Positions 30,567 through 40,871 of a stretch of 64,000 nt of DNA are shown here, in pieces. Numbering within the stretch: position 1 is the first letter of the stretch; each line of letters begins with the position of its first letter. The notes under the pieces are model-generated. The model saw only the letters and a program-made list of their open reading frames with translations, had not been told where the DNA came from and searched no databases. Position numbers and translations under genes: made by a program. The DNA lies in assembly GCA_002167435.2 (NCBI GenBank), contig NHBR02000004.1, positions 1 to 64,000 on the forward strand, in the 5' to 3' direction. This DNA comes from Allomuricauda sp. TMED12 (GTDB taxonomy: Bacteria; Bacteroidota; Bacteroidia; Flavobacteriales; Flavobacteriaceae).

Positions 30567-32237
30567 TTATTTCACATACGCATCGGTGTGAACCTTAGCC
30601 ACAGCTCGTCCCGATGGGTCGTTCATATTCTTAAAAGCTTCATCCCACTCCAAGGCTATCTTGGTACTACAAGCTACCGATGGCTCCTGCGGAACACTCA
30701 ATGCGGCTGCATCCGACGGGAAATGACTTTCAAAAATTGAACGATAATAATATTCTTCTTTGGATGTCGGTGTCTGTATTGGAAACTTGAAATGGGCATT
30801 TTCCAACTGTTCATCACTAATTTCTTCCTCTACCATAGCTTTCAAAGTATCTATCCAGCTGTATCCCACACCATCCGAAAATTGTTCTTTCTGTCTCCAA
30901 GCTACACTTTCCGGTAAATAATCCTCGAAAGCCTTACGCACGACCCATTTCTCCATACGCTCGCCGTTGATCATTTTATCTTTTGGGTTTATACTCATGG
31001 CTACATCCATAAATTCTTTGTCCAAGAAAGGAACTCGCCCTTCAATACCCCATGCAGCTAAAGACTTATTGGCTCTCAAACAATCGTACATATGAAGTTT
31101 GTCCAGCTTTCTTACGGTCTCCTCATGAAAATCCTTTGGGCTTGGCGCCTTATGGAAATACAGGTATCCTCCAAATAATTCATCGGCCCCCTCACCAGAA
31201 AGAACCATCTTAATTCCCATGGATTTGATTACCCTGGCCATTAAATACATGGGTGTGGAGGCTCGAATAGTAGTAATATCGTAGGTTTCCAAGTTGTAGA
31301 TGACATCCTTGATGGCATCCAAACCTTCTTGAATGGTAAATTTTATCTCGTGGTGCACCGTACCAATATAATCTGCCACCTTTTGGGCAGCAGCCAAGTC
31401 GGGCGAACCTTCCAATCCTACAGAAAAAGAGTGCAATTGCGGCCACCAAGCATCGGCGGTATCACCGGATTCCACTCGTTTTTGAGAATATTTTTTGGCA
31501 ATGGCCGATGTCACGGAAGAATCCAATCCTCCAGAAAGCAACACCCCATAAGGTACATCGGACATTAACTGACGGTGCACGGCAGCTTCCAAAGCATCCT
31601 TAATTTTTTGGATACTGGTTTCGTTTTCCTTTACAGCATCATACTCCATCCAGTCACGTTTGTACCATTTCACAAACTCACCATCAGAACTGTGCATATA
31701 GTGCCCAGGAGGAAACAATTGGATTTTTGAACAAGTACCCTCCAAGGCCTTCAACTCTGAAGCTACATAAAAGGTTCCGTTTTTATCCCAACCTATGTAC
31801 AATGGAATAATACCCATATGGTCACGAGCAATGAAATATTCATCTTTCTCCGAATCATAAATGGTAAAACCGAAAATACCGTTCATTTCATCCACAAAAT
31901 CAGGTCCTTTCTCTTTATATAGGGCTAAAATCACTTCACAGTCAGATTGCGTTTGGAAATCATATTTCCCATCAAACTGCTTTCTTAACTGCTGATGGTT
32001 ATATATCTCGCCATTGGCAGCCAAAATCAATTTACCATCCGCACTCAACAATGGTTGTTTTCCTGAAGCAGGATCCACAATGGCCAATCTTTCGTGAGCC
32101 AAAATGGCTTTATCATTGGAGTAAATACCACTCCAATCCGGCCCGCGGTGCCTTACTTTCTTCGACATCTCCAACAATTGGGGCCTAAGTACTTCCGTAC
32201 TTTCTTTTACATCAAATGCGCAAACAATACCACACAT
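30567..32237 (-). CDS. asnB: Asparagine synthase B (glutamine-hydrolysing)
   Basis: Makes asparagine from aspartate, glutamine and ATP. The 556-residue protein starts MCGIVCAF with the nucleophile Cys2 of the class II amidotransferase domain, then RHRGPDWSGIY, HERLAIVDP and NGEIYNHQQLR. The synthetase half has the PP-loop LLSGGLDSSVTSAI (~234) and LSGEGADELFGGYLYFHKAP. Length and order match the family. It is flanked by a terminator and a very AT-rich 238-bp spacer shared with the divergent DUF2911 gene. Confidence 0.96.
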   Translation of the reverse strand: MCGIVCAFDVKESTEVLRPQLLEMSKKVRHRGPDWSGIYSNDKAILAHERLAIVDPASGKQPLLSADGKLILAANGEIYNHQQLRKQFDGKYDFQTQSDCEVILALYKEKGPDFVDEMNGIFGFTIYDSEKDEYFIARDHMGIIPLYIGWDKNGTFYVASELKALEGTCSKIQLFPPGHYMHSSDGEFVKWYKRDWMEYDAVKENETSIQKIKDALEAAVHRQLMSDVPYGVLLSGGLDSSVTSAIAKKYSQKRVESGDTADAWWPQLHSFSVGLEGSPDLAAAQKVADYIGTVHHEIKFTIQEGLDAIKDVIYNLETYDITTIRASTPMYLMARVIKSMGIKMVLSGEGADELFGGYLYFHKAPSPKDFHEETVRKLDKLHMYDCLRANKSLAAWGIEGRVPFLDKEFMDVAMSINPKDKMINGERMEKWVVRKAFEDYLPESVAWRQKEQFSDGVGYSWIDTLKAMVEEEISDEQLENAHFKFPIQTPTSKEEYYYRSIFESHFPSDAAALSVPQEPSVACSTKIALEWDEAFKNMNDPSGRAVAKVHTDAYVK

Positions 32238-32401
32238 AATAAAATATTTAATAACAATTTTAAAACAAAAGTCAAGTTTATTATTATAAAATAAAAGTCT
32301 TATTTAATTATAAATAACATTTATTAACTTTTAATAATAAATAAATACATATTTGTAATTTATACTTCCTTTTTAACTTTTAATCCGAACGTTTTGTAAG
32401 G

Positions 32402-32429
32402 TTGCTTAATTTTCTCGTCTGTATATTTG
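32402..32429 (+). promoter_or_regulatory. Consensus promoter of the DUF2911 gene
   Basis: TTG at 32402-32404, 17 bases, then TATATTTG at 32422-32429: an exact Bacteroidota promoter, 47 bp before the start codon. One of the best examples in the window. Confidence 0.75.
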
Positions 32430-32475
32430 AACAACATTTAATTAAATAGTTTTACAAGGAACTTAAATCACAATC

Positions 32476-33009
32476 ATGAAGAAATTAACATTACTACTTT
32501 TAGTGCTTTGTACTAGTTTGGTTTTTACTACTGATGCCACGGCACAGAAGTTTAGCGGACTCGACAAAAGTCCAGCGGACATTGCTTATTATCCAGCAAG
32601 TTCTAAGGAAACTGCCAAAGCTGCCCGCGTTATTTATAGCCGTCCACAATTAAAAGGACGTAGCTTGGCGGAACTTGCTCCGGTAGGAAAAGTTTGGAGA
32701 ACTGGTGCGAACGAAGCAACAGAAATTACATTTTACAAGGACGCCAAAGTTGGTGGAAAAACCATTAAAGCCGGTTCTTATTCTTTGTTTACCATTCCTG
32801 GTGAAGATGAATGGACGGTTATTCTGAACAGCAACTTGCACCAATGGGGCGCTTATTCGTATAACAGCGATGGTGATGTAGTTCGTGCTACTGCCACTAC
32901 TTCTACCGACAACGAAGAATTGGAAGCATTTGCCATTGCTTTTGATGATGATGGAAATATGGTAATGGGTTGGGGAACTACAAGAGTTACCTTGCCTATC
33001 AGCTACTAG
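32476..33009 (+). CDS. DUF2911 family exported protein
   Basis: A 177-residue protein with a signal peptide ending TDATAQ (~24), then a DUF2911 domain: SPADIAYYP, IYSRPQLKGRSL, PVGKVWRTGANEATEITF, GKTIKAGSYSLFTIPGEDEWTVI. DUF2911 proteins are small periplasmic or outer-membrane-associated proteins common in Bacteroidota, and their role is not known to me. It stands alone, with its own consensus promoter and a strong terminator. Confidence 0.9.
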   Translation: MKKLTLLLLVLCTSLVFTTDATAQKFSGLDKSPADIAYYPASSKETAKAARVIYSRPQLKGRSLAELAPVGKVWRTGANEATEITFYKDAKVGGKTIKAGSYSLFTIPGEDEWTVILNSNLHQWGAYSYNSDGDVVRATATTSTDNEELEAFAIAFDDDGNMVMGWGTTRVTLPISY

Positions 33010-33031
33010 AGAAATTCAGTTTTTACTGTAT

Positions 33032-33056
33032 AAAAGCCCCAAAATGGGGCTTTTTT
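33032..33056. terminator. Terminator of the DUF2911 gene
   Basis: Stem AAAAGCCCC / GGGGCTTTT (33032-33040 with 33046-33054), loop AAAAT, followed by a T-run. It can also act on the convergent amidohydrolase transcript. Confidence 0.85.
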
Positions 33057-33090
33057 ATTGTTTATAGTTTTAAGAAACAAAGATTAAAAT

Positions 33091-33139
33091 AGATTCTTCA
33101 CTTCCTACCCGTTCGGTAAGCAGATGTTCAGAATGACAA
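33091..33139. repeat. Intergenic repeat element (copy B)
   Basis: Read on the minus strand it runs TTGTCATTCTGA (33139-33128), then GAAGTGAAGAATCT (33104-33091). Both blocks match the element at 42497-42583; the 23 bases between them differ and include CTTACCGAACGGGTAG, a small palindromic core. It is a degenerate copy of a dispersed family. Confidence 0.6.
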
Positions 33140-33146
33140 TATCCTA

Positions 33147-34766
33147 TTATTTCTTCTGAACACCTCCCAAGAAAACGTGCTCGGCAGTTACATTGGGGAT
33201 TTCTTCTGATGGAATCGTCATAATATCATCGCTCAAAATCACAAAGTCAGCAAACTTGCCGGGTTCAATACTTCCTTTCTCATCCTCCTCAAAATTGGAA
33301 TAGGCCGCCCAAATGGTCATACCCTTCAATGTTTCTTCCCGGCTCAAGGCATTCTCCATCTGAAAACCTCCTTCGGGATATTGCTCCACATCCTGACGGG
33401 CCACTGCGGCATAAAAGGTCAAGAATGGATTTACTTGCTCCACAGGGAAATCGGTTCCCAAAGCCACCAATCCCGCTTTATCCAATAAATCCTTAAAAGC
33501 ATAGGCCCCCTTGACACGTTCAGGGCCCAACCTATCTTCTGCCCAATACATATCACTTGTGGCATGGGTAGGCTGAACAGATGGGATAATACCATTTTCA
33601 AAATAATCAAAATCTGATTGCGAGATTACCTGTGCGTGCTCCACTTTCCATCTACGGTCCGTTTTACCTTCCAAAGCTTTTTCATATGCCCTGAGGACAA
33701 CTATGTTGGCAGAATCACCAATGGCATGGGTGTTCATCTGGTAGTCGGTCGCGGCAATTCGCTGTGCTAAGGCTTCAATTTGATCCACAGGAGTTACCAT
33801 GGCACCAAAATGTCCAGGCTTATCAGAATAAGGCTCTCGCAAAGCAGCCCCTCTTGAACCCAAAGCACCATCTCCATAAACTTTTACCGAACGAACATTC
33901 AACCCATCGGTTTTGATGATTCCCTTATCCAAAAAGTAATCCAAATTCTCGGGATAGTTGGATACCATTGCATATAACCTGATGGATATTTCACCCGCTT
34001 GTTGCAAACTATCTATCAATTCTATGATTTCCCTGTCCAAACCAGCATCGTTCACAGTAGTCAATCCATAACCCAAAGAAATCCTTTCAGCATCTTTCAG
34101 GGCCTGAATTTGTTGTTCTTTGGTCAATGGAGGCACAATAGGATCGATAAGTCCCATTGGATTATCCACTAAAACACCCGTTAGCTTACCGTTTTTCTTT
34201 ACGATTTCACCCCCCTCGGTTTCAGTATCTACCGTAATTCCAGCCAAATCCAAAGCTTTTTGATTGACCAAAAGGGCATGTCCATCAATTCTACGCAAAG
34301 CAACAGGCGTATCTGGAAACAATTCATCCAATTTCTCTTTGGTCGGGAATTCCTTTACTTCCCAATCGTTTTGATCCCATCCCCTACCCATTACAAAATT
34401 GGATGGGCGCTCCTTGTGAAAGGCAACTACCTTTTCCAATATTTCGTCATAGCTTGAGGTTCCAACCAAATCTACCACTTGCTGATTTTGACCCAAACCA
34501 TAAAAATGGCAATGGGCGTCGATCAAACCAGGAACAATTGTTTTGCCCTCGGCATCCAAAAGTTCTTTGGCATTGTATTTTTCTAAAATTTCTTCAGCAA
34601 CACCAACAGCAACAAACTTTCCATCTTTTATGGCAAAGCTGGATGCATTGGAGAAATTTTCATCCACGGTGTAGATATCGGCATTGGTAACAATAAGGTC
34701 TACCTCTTCTTTGGTTTTGCAAGAAAAAATCAGAAAGGCAGTAGCAATTAAAAGAATCCTTTTCAT
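33147..34766 (-). CDS. Amidohydrolase (Amidohydro_3, YtcJ-like) lipoprotein
   Basis: A 539-residue metal-dependent hydrolase. It has lipobox LIFSC (Cys16), then the cyclic-amidohydrolase start NADIYTVDENFSNASSFAIK. Further metal-site and TIM-barrel markers are GLIDAHCHFYG (~84-88), MGRGWDQNDW, NTHAIGDSAN, WKVEHAQVIS and LGTDFPVEQVNP, ending in KFADFVILS. YtcJ-like enzymes act on N-substituted amides or formamides, but natural substrates are mostly unknown. Attachment to a membrane through the lipobox is unusual for the family in general but common among Bacteroidota homologues (recollection). Confidence 0.92.
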   Translation of the reverse strand: MKRILLIATAFLIFSCKTKEEVDLIVTNADIYTVDENFSNASSFAIKDGKFVAVGVAEEILEKYNAKELLDAEGKTIVPGLIDAHCHFYGLGQNQQVVDLVGTSSYDEILEKVVAFHKERPSNFVMGRGWDQNDWEVKEFPTKEKLDELFPDTPVALRRIDGHALLVNQKALDLAGITVDTETEGGEIVKKNGKLTGVLVDNPMGLIDPIVPPLTKEQQIQALKDAERISLGYGLTTVNDAGLDREIIELIDSLQQAGEISIRLYAMVSNYPENLDYFLDKGIIKTDGLNVRSVKVYGDGALGSRGAALREPYSDKPGHFGAMVTPVDQIEALAQRIAATDYQMNTHAIGDSANIVVLRAYEKALEGKTDRRWKVEHAQVISQSDFDYFENGIIPSVQPTHATSDMYWAEDRLGPERVKGAYAFKDLLDKAGLVALGTDFPVEQVNPFLTFYAAVARQDVEQYPEGGFQMENALSREETLKGMTIWAAYSNFEEDEKGSIEPGKFADFVILSDDIMTIPSEEIPNVTAEHVFLGGVQKK

Positions 34767-34807
34767 TTCTGTTGGTTTCCATCAAAAATAGAAAAAGCGT
34801 GGACAAT

Positions 34808-35890
34808 TTACGGGTTTTCGTCCTCAAACTTCGTCATCACAAATTCCACTCTGCGATTCTTTCTTCGGGCCTCTTCGGTTGGTGTGGTATCCAACGGTTC
34901 GCTATCTCCGAAACCTTTGGATGTGATCCTGTTTTTATCCAATCCCAAATTGATTAAATACTGCGCCACAGAACTAGCTCTTTCGCGAGAAAGCACATCG
35001 TTGTATTCATCGGAACCCAAATCATCGGTATGCCCATTAATGGTAACCTTTAGGTTGGGGTTTTTCTTGAGGTGCTCATAAACATCGCGAAGACTTTGCT
35101 CCGCTTTGGGCTGAAGGTCAAAACGATCAAAATTAAAATTGACGTGGTCCAGCACATAAACTTCATCAGTTTTGTATTCGGGGCCCAGATAGGTCAAAGA
35201 AATATCATCCAAATAGTAATAGGAATAACCTTCCTCCCTTTTTGAAGACTTTATAGTCTTCAAGTAATTAGTACCTGAATTGCTTTTGAAATTTCCAAGA
35301 ATGAGGTAATTTTCAAAACCTTTGGACATAATGTCAAAACTCAATTCCATCCAATTTTGCTTATCCTGATAATACCCAGAAACTGGAAATTGTTTGATAT
35401 GTGATGTTTGGGCAGAGGCGGTATAAAGTTGATTTTGTGAAAGTTCGCGCTTGGTATGCACAGAAAGTGGTTTCTCCGCGAAAACAGCCCCCATATCCAT
35501 CACGGCGCCATCCGATTTCTCTGAAAGACTCAAAAATAAAGTCAATCGGTATCGGCTTCCCTTTACCAAAGTTTCTTTTAACGGTACTTGAATGTACTCA
35601 CGGTAATCACGAGGTGCGAAGAGGTAAAGTCCGGCATAAGCTGCACCTTCGTAAGGTTCTTGCTTGCCCTTAAAATTCATGGGGACACCCAGCTTGGTCC
35701 GGCTGCATTCATTAAAATAATCGGTTGTACCCAAGGTGGGGGCACTCCAATACGCTGCATCTCTATTTAGATTGCTCATTTTAACCGGGCAGGAAACAAA
35801 ATCCTCAAAGCCACCATTTTGTACCAAATTCTGGCTAAAACCCGAAGAAACAATCAGCAAAAATAATATGTACTGAAATCTTACTTTCAT
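34808..35890 (-). CDS. OmpA-family outer-membrane protein
   Basis: A 360-residue protein using the ATG at 35890 (MKVRFQYILFLLIVSSGFSQ); the frame extends three codons upstream. The signal peptide is followed by a ~200-residue beta-rich domain starting NLVQNGGFEDFVSCP, which resembles a carbohydrate-binding-like jelly roll. The C-terminal OmpA domain (~250-355) has FDRFDLQPKAEQSL, TINGHTDDLGSDEYNDVLS with RERA, and RRKNRRVEFVMTK. That domain binds peptidoglycan. The combination suggests an envelope anchor with a surface or periplasmic sugar-binding head (inference). Confidence 0.88.
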   Translation of the reverse strand: MKVRFQYILFLLIVSSGFSQNLVQNGGFEDFVSCPVKMSNLNRDAAYWSAPTLGTTDYFNECSRTKLGVPMNFKGKQEPYEGAAYAGLYLFAPRDYREYIQVPLKETLVKGSRYRLTLFLSLSEKSDGAVMDMGAVFAEKPLSVHTKRELSQNQLYTASAQTSHIKQFPVSGYYQDKQNWMELSFDIMSKGFENYLILGNFKSNSGTNYLKTIKSSKREEGYSYYYLDDISLTYLGPEYKTDEVYVLDHVNFNFDRFDLQPKAEQSLRDVYEHLKKNPNLKVTINGHTDDLGSDEYNDVLSRERASSVAQYLINLGLDKNRITSKGFGDSEPLDTTPTEEARRKNRRVEFVMTKFEDENP

Positions 35891-35992
35891 GTCTTCCAAT
35901 TAATTTGGAACTGACAATCATCAGTAAATCAATGAATTGACAGAAAGTAATGAACGGTATTTTTAACAATTTATTGCGTATTCTCCTACAGG

Positions 35993-37738
35993 TTAGAAGT
36001 CAAACTTATAAGATACGCCCGCCAAAGCTTGGAATCCTTGCACCCTAAAATTGGCCCAACGCTGGTAATTGTTGTTGGCAATGTTGGATGCTTTTACAAA
36101 AATGGAGAGTTGTTCGTTGAACCTATAACCCACATGCGCATTGGCATCAAAAAAGCCGTCCAAGGTAACTTGTTGGAATTGTAGTTCCGAATCAAGAGGA
36201 TTGATTTGGGACAACAGATCATCCCGTTCTCCCACATAGAACAAGTTGGCTCCCATATACCAATGATCAGTGATTTGATAGTCCATGAACACAGAACCTT
36301 TAATGGAAGGTAAGTTCCAAGCGGGATTATCCGTTTCAGTGTCGTAATCATAAAATTCTCCGTTTACGCCCAGTGAAAAGTTACGGTTGATATCCACATT
36401 GATTTCGCCGAATACGCCCAAGGTTTTTACATCATCATAAAAAACTTGAAAGGAATTGCCATAATAATAGCTTTTCTCGTCATCCCTAAAAGTGTTGATT
36501 GGGTTATGAAAGAACAAAGGTTTTCTGTTCTCCGCCATGTAGGAACCTTTGATATTGTAGCCGACATTGGAGGTCAACTGACCTTTTAGTCCCAAATATC
36601 CTTCATATTGCTGGTCGGTGGGGACAATATCCAAAGTTGGTGACACATAAGGGTTTTCATCCACAAAATCGTGATAGGAGTTCTGCTTCAATTCCCCTTC
36701 TATTCCTCCGTAGGCAATCACATTGTCGTCCATAACACGGTACGAAGCCGTTATAGCGGGATAAATATAAAAGTTGTTCTCGCTGTTTTCCATATCCAAC
36801 CCATAAACAAAGTTGGCTCCCAAGTTAATGGTCAGGTCATCACGTAAAATCAAAAGACTTGGGGTTACCCCTGCCTGTAAAAGGCTATAATTTTTCTCGC
36901 CGTCGTTTACCGATTCTGTAATGGTGCTATTCTTAAAATTACCTCCTACATAATCGATCTTTACTCCTATAGTTATCAATTCCTCGGTAATGGGAAGTTC
37001 AAAAGTCGGATTGATTACCGCTCGATTCTCGGTAGATTCCGTGGCATCCCAAAAACGTCTCAGCAATATGTTCCCACTTTTAAAATAGGAATCTTCCATA
37101 TTGAAATGCGCCTTGGCCTCTGCATTGAAATAATTTTGCGTCTCATCCATTGCATTGATTTCGTCTCCCGTAAACAATTCACTCTGGATCCCATACCAAT
37201 TGTAAAGTTGATGCTGTAATCCTATGGCGGCGCCCCAATCCATATACCGATCCTTTTTGGCATAAGAGGCGTTCAACTCGGTATTGTAGAAATCTGTATC
37301 CAGAGGTGTGGAATCCAAATCTCCACGGGAAGAATTGTGGGTAAGTCCAAAATCCAACAAATCTTCTCCCCTATTAAATTCTCGGCTCGTATAAAAATCC
37401 ACCAACGCATTATTGTAGTTGCCCAAACCAACCGATGTATAGGAATTGTACAAGGTGGGCGGTGGTGTTTTCTCCACTCCCGAAGCTTTACCCTTTGCAG
37501 GGGTAAAAGTCGATGCCACGGGCACGGAAAATATGCTGTAATTGATTTTCTTTTTCTGAAGCACGATGGAATCGTTCAAACTGGGCGAAGATTTAATCTT
37601 AAAGGCATCCGAAACGGTAGGGGAATACGGTTTTACCACCGTTACCGTTTCCGTACCAATGTTATCCTCTTCTTGGGCGATAACAGCTCCGCAAAGGCTC
37701 AAAAAAAGTAATGAAAGTATATAGGTTCTCTTTTGCAT
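35993..37738 (-). CDS. Outer-membrane beta-barrel protein paired with a TPR protein
   Basis: A 581-residue exported protein. The signal peptide ends AVIAQ (~22), then EEDNIGTETVTVVKPYSPTV, a TonB-receptor-plug-like N-terminus without a real plug. Many amphipathic strands follow to the final aromatic VSYKFDF. It looks like a TonB-receptor-derived barrel lacking the plug and the carboxypeptidase-regulatory domain. It lies 12 bp after the giant TPR gene on the same strand, and this pair recurs in flavobacteria as far as I recall, so they probably form an envelope complex. Ligand unknown. Confidence 0.8.
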   Translation of the reverse strand: MQKRTYILSLLFLSLCGAVIAQEEDNIGTETVTVVKPYSPTVSDAFKIKSSPSLNDSIVLQKKKINYSIFSVPVASTFTPAKGKASGVEKTPPPTLYNSYTSVGLGNYNNALVDFYTSREFNRGEDLLDFGLTHNSSRGDLDSTPLDTDFYNTELNASYAKKDRYMDWGAAIGLQHQLYNWYGIQSELFTGDEINAMDETQNYFNAEAKAHFNMEDSYFKSGNILLRRFWDATESTENRAVINPTFELPITEELITIGVKIDYVGGNFKNSTITESVNDGEKNYSLLQAGVTPSLLILRDDLTINLGANFVYGLDMENSENNFYIYPAITASYRVMDDNVIAYGGIEGELKQNSYHDFVDENPYVSPTLDIVPTDQQYEGYLGLKGQLTSNVGYNIKGSYMAENRKPLFFHNPINTFRDDEKSYYYGNSFQVFYDDVKTLGVFGEINVDINRNFSLGVNGEFYDYDTETDNPAWNLPSIKGSVFMDYQITDHWYMGANLFYVGERDDLLSQINPLDSELQFQQVTLDGFFDANAHVGYRFNEQLSIFVKASNIANNNYQRWANFRVQGFQALAGVSYKFDF

Positions 37739-37750
37739 CTTATGTCTCGT

Positions 37751-40700
37751 TTAGTTTTCGTTGGGGTCTACGGATGAATTACTCTCGGCTTCTTTGGCTT
37801 TGATAGTGGCTAGCTCACTTTCTGCTTCCGCAACGATATCCTCAAATTCAGAAAAATTTGAGATGACGCTTTCCAAAATATAGGTGGCCTGAAAAGCATC
37901 TCCTAAATTGTAAAAGTTCTTGGACATGATCACCAAGCCCTTTCCGGCCCATTCCTTGTAAGCTGCATAATCCTTGGCCAATTTTTGAACGGACTCGTTG
38001 GATGCTTCAAAAGCCTGTTCCTTATTTTTAAAATAAGCATCGTAGTACCACGCTTCGGCAGCAAGTTCTCCTGAAGCAATTTCCCTTACATCTTGATAGG
38101 CTGTTTTTGCCAAACTTTCATTATTGGTGGCAATAGAGGAACGCGCTATCATGATCTGCGCATCACTTTTGATGCGATCATCAATTTTTGGAGCGTTCAA
38201 CACCTTTTCGGCATAATCAATAGTTTGGGAATAGTCCTTCTGTCCATAAAAACCTTTCATCAAATTGGATTGTGCAAAGGTTTTGTTCTCGGAAATATCC
38301 GCGGTACTCTCCAATCTTTTCAAATATGGAATAGCACTGTTGTAGTCTTGTTTTTCCACGTAGATTTGGCAAACACGGGTCAGTGCTTGTTCGGTATATT
38401 CACCATTCCCGCTATCTGCGACAGCCTTATACTTTGGTAGGGCATTATCTTTTTCTCCGTTCGCAAAATAGAGCTGTGCCAAAGCAAAATTGACATTTTG
38501 GGCGTGCAATCCGTTCGGGAAATCTTTTAGATAATCTTCGTACCCGCGAATGGCTGCTGGAATTTTACCTTCAATCTGTTTTCTTTCGGCAGATTCAAAA
38601 CTGGCATTGTCCAACTCGGTATCGGTGACCTCCACAAAATCCAAGTTTCTGGCCCAAGCTGCATATTCGCTTACCCGACCTTCGTCCACATAAACCAATT
38701 TGGCCGTGGCCACCGCTTGCTTGGCCTCTTGCGTATTGGGATATTTTTGAACCACCTCTTTTAGCTTTTCCAACGCTTGATCGTTACGACTGGAATTGTA
38801 ATACACCAATCCGGAACGCAATAATCCTCTTGGAGCAAATTTGCTACGGGAGAATTCGTCAACAATACGATCGTAGGTTTGCAGTCCTAAACTTTCTTGA
38901 TTGTTTTTGATATAGGAGTTCCCCAATTCAAATAAGGCATCATCTCGTAATGATGAACTTGGGTACATGGTCAAAAACTCGTTGAGACCATCAATCTTTG
39001 CTGAATTATTGCCCAAGAAGCCCTCGCAAAGTGTTTTTTGGAAGGCAGCATAATCCCGCTCGGGTCCATTCATCTTTGATGAAGTATTATAGGCCTTCTT
39101 CGCCAATTGATACTTGCTGTTCACAAAATAGCTATCGCCCAAACGCAAGTAACCATCATTCTTTCTTTGGTCATCAATAGCATTTGAAGCCACCACATTT
39201 TGAAAATAGGATATGGCGTTGTTATAATCCTTTAGTTTGAAATAAGAGTATCCCAAATTGTAATCCAACTGGTCATATTCCGAAAGCGACTTTGCTACTG
39301 GCGAGTTCTGGAACTTAACAAAATCGACCAAGGCTTCCTCAAAACGGTTCAGTCGATAGGCTGATTCTGCTTTCCAGTAGAGTGCACGTGCTTCAAAGTT
39401 TGCGTTATCTGCACTTTTCAGGGATTTATCGAATCTTTCCCAAGCCCCTTCGTAATCACCATCAATAAAAAGTTCAACACCACGGTAGTAGGCCACTTTT
39501 TGGTAGGTCTCTTTGCTAGCGTAGTTTTTATTCTCTTCCAAAAGCTTCATAGCTCCTTCAAAATTCCGGGAAGTAATATAGGAATCCACCAAAAGCTCCT
39601 GAACTTCCATTTGATGCTCATCCTTTGGATATTTTTCCAGATAAGTCGTTAAAACCTGAGGTACGGGTTCGTAGGCATTACCAATTTCGTAACTCAAACG
39701 AGCATAGTTCAACCAAGCATCCTTTTGGATCTCTGGGCTGAACTCCATTTGTGAAGCATTACGAAAAGCGTTCAAAGCTTCGGATTTTTTATCCAACTTC
39801 AAATAACATTCGGCCAAGTGATAGTATGCATTCTGGGAAACCGCATTGCTTCCACCTATAATTTTGTTGAATTGTTGAATAGCTTTTGGGTAATCACCCA
39901 GCTTATAGTGGCTATACCCAAGCAGATAATAATCAGTATTGTTCCATTTACCACGTTTACCACGATATTCCTCCAAATACGGAATAGCCTCCGCATATTG
40001 TTCCAGATTGAAATAGCTTTCCCCAATAATCTTGTTGAGTTCCGAGACTTCTTGACGATTGCTTTTTGGCAATTGCTTTTTGGCCATCGCAATAGCTTCT
40101 TCAAATTTTCCCAGCTTAAAATTCAGGTCTGCCTGATAGTATGATAGTTTTTCGTCAAGTAATTCAGGGTCCTGGATTTGATCGAAACGGGCACTTGCTG
40201 AATTGTAATCGTCCTGTTCGTAGGCAATGTATCCCAAATAATATTTGGCTTGTGAACCATATTTTTGAGAGGTGGTGACCTTATTCAAATAACGTTCAGC
40301 CTCTTTCGGGCGTTTGGATGCGTACAAGGCATAGCCGTTGTTAAAATTAAAGCGATCTCTTTCCGAATAATGCATCGAATTTTCATCTACCTTTTTGTAC
40401 CATTTTAAGGCATAGGGATATTTTCCTGTCTCAAAATAATAATCAGCTACATCCAAAAAAGCGGAATTTCTTTTGGTCGATGTTGGGTATCGTTCCACAA
40501 AATCTTCCATCATTTTATCCGCCCCGCGCTGGTTTAGCCGAATGGCTGCATTTGCTGCATAATATGCGCTATTGGCTTCGGTCTCGCCATCTTTAGTAGA
40601 TGCCTTTACAGACTCAAAAATGTGCTGTGCCGCTTGGTATTGCTCATTGTTATAGAGCGCCAAGGCATCTTGATAGGCTTTGTTTTCGTGGGTATATATT

Positions 40701-40774
40701 TTGGTTTCCTGTGCAGAAAGCACAAAAAAAGTTCCCATTAAAATGGGAATACAAAGAAGGTTTTTTCGATTCAT
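37751..40774 (-). CDS. Large exported TPR-repeat protein
   Basis: A 1007-residue protein whose signal peptide ends FVLSAQ (~21). Essentially the whole chain is tetratricopeptide repeats of ~34 residues, with recurring YxAAxxF and AxYYLGxxYY patterns: for example ALYNNEQYQAAQHIFESV, YPYALKWYKKVD and YNLGYSYFKLKDYNNAISYF. At least 15 repeats are visible, forming a long superhelix for protein binding. Co-transcription with the barrel gene 12 bp downstream suggests a periplasmic scaffold that holds an outer-membrane complex. The C-terminal ~40 residues are acidic and repeat-free. Confidence 0.9.
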   Translation of the reverse strand: MNRKNLLCIPILMGTFFVLSAQETKIYTHENKAYQDALALYNNEQYQAAQHIFESVKASTKDGETEANSAYYAANAAIRLNQRGADKMMEDFVERYPTSTKRNSAFLDVADYYFETGKYPYALKWYKKVDENSMHYSERDRFNFNNGYALYASKRPKEAERYLNKVTTSQKYGSQAKYYLGYIAYEQDDYNSASARFDQIQDPELLDEKLSYYQADLNFKLGKFEEAIAMAKKQLPKSNRQEVSELNKIIGESYFNLEQYAEAIPYLEEYRGKRGKWNNTDYYLLGYSHYKLGDYPKAIQQFNKIIGGSNAVSQNAYYHLAECYLKLDKKSEALNAFRNASQMEFSPEIQKDAWLNYARLSYEIGNAYEPVPQVLTTYLEKYPKDEHQMEVQELLVDSYITSRNFEGAMKLLEENKNYASKETYQKVAYYRGVELFIDGDYEGAWERFDKSLKSADNANFEARALYWKAESAYRLNRFEEALVDFVKFQNSPVAKSLSEYDQLDYNLGYSYFKLKDYNNAISYFQNVVASNAIDDQRKNDGYLRLGDSYFVNSKYQLAKKAYNTSSKMNGPERDYAAFQKTLCEGFLGNNSAKIDGLNEFLTMYPSSSLRDDALFELGNSYIKNNQESLGLQTYDRIVDEFSRSKFAPRGLLRSGLVYYNSSRNDQALEKLKEVVQKYPNTQEAKQAVATAKLVYVDEGRVSEYAAWARNLDFVEVTDTELDNASFESAERKQIEGKIPAAIRGYEDYLKDFPNGLHAQNVNFALAQLYFANGEKDNALPKYKAVADSGNGEYTEQALTRVCQIYVEKQDYNSAIPYLKRLESTADISENKTFAQSNLMKGFYGQKDYSQTIDYAEKVLNAPKIDDRIKSDAQIMIARSSIATNNESLAKTAYQDVREIASGELAAEAWYYDAYFKNKEQAFEASNESVQKLAKDYAAYKEWAGKGLVIMSKNFYNLGDAFQATYILESVISNFSEFEDIVAEAESELATIKAKEAESNSSVDPNEN

Positions 40775-40871
40775 AGTGTTCTACGCTGTTCTCGATTGAC
40801 TTTATTCATAACGTCAAAATTAAGGCCAAAGTATGTCAACACCTAAAGTTGTAACATTTGGTCGTGCAATA

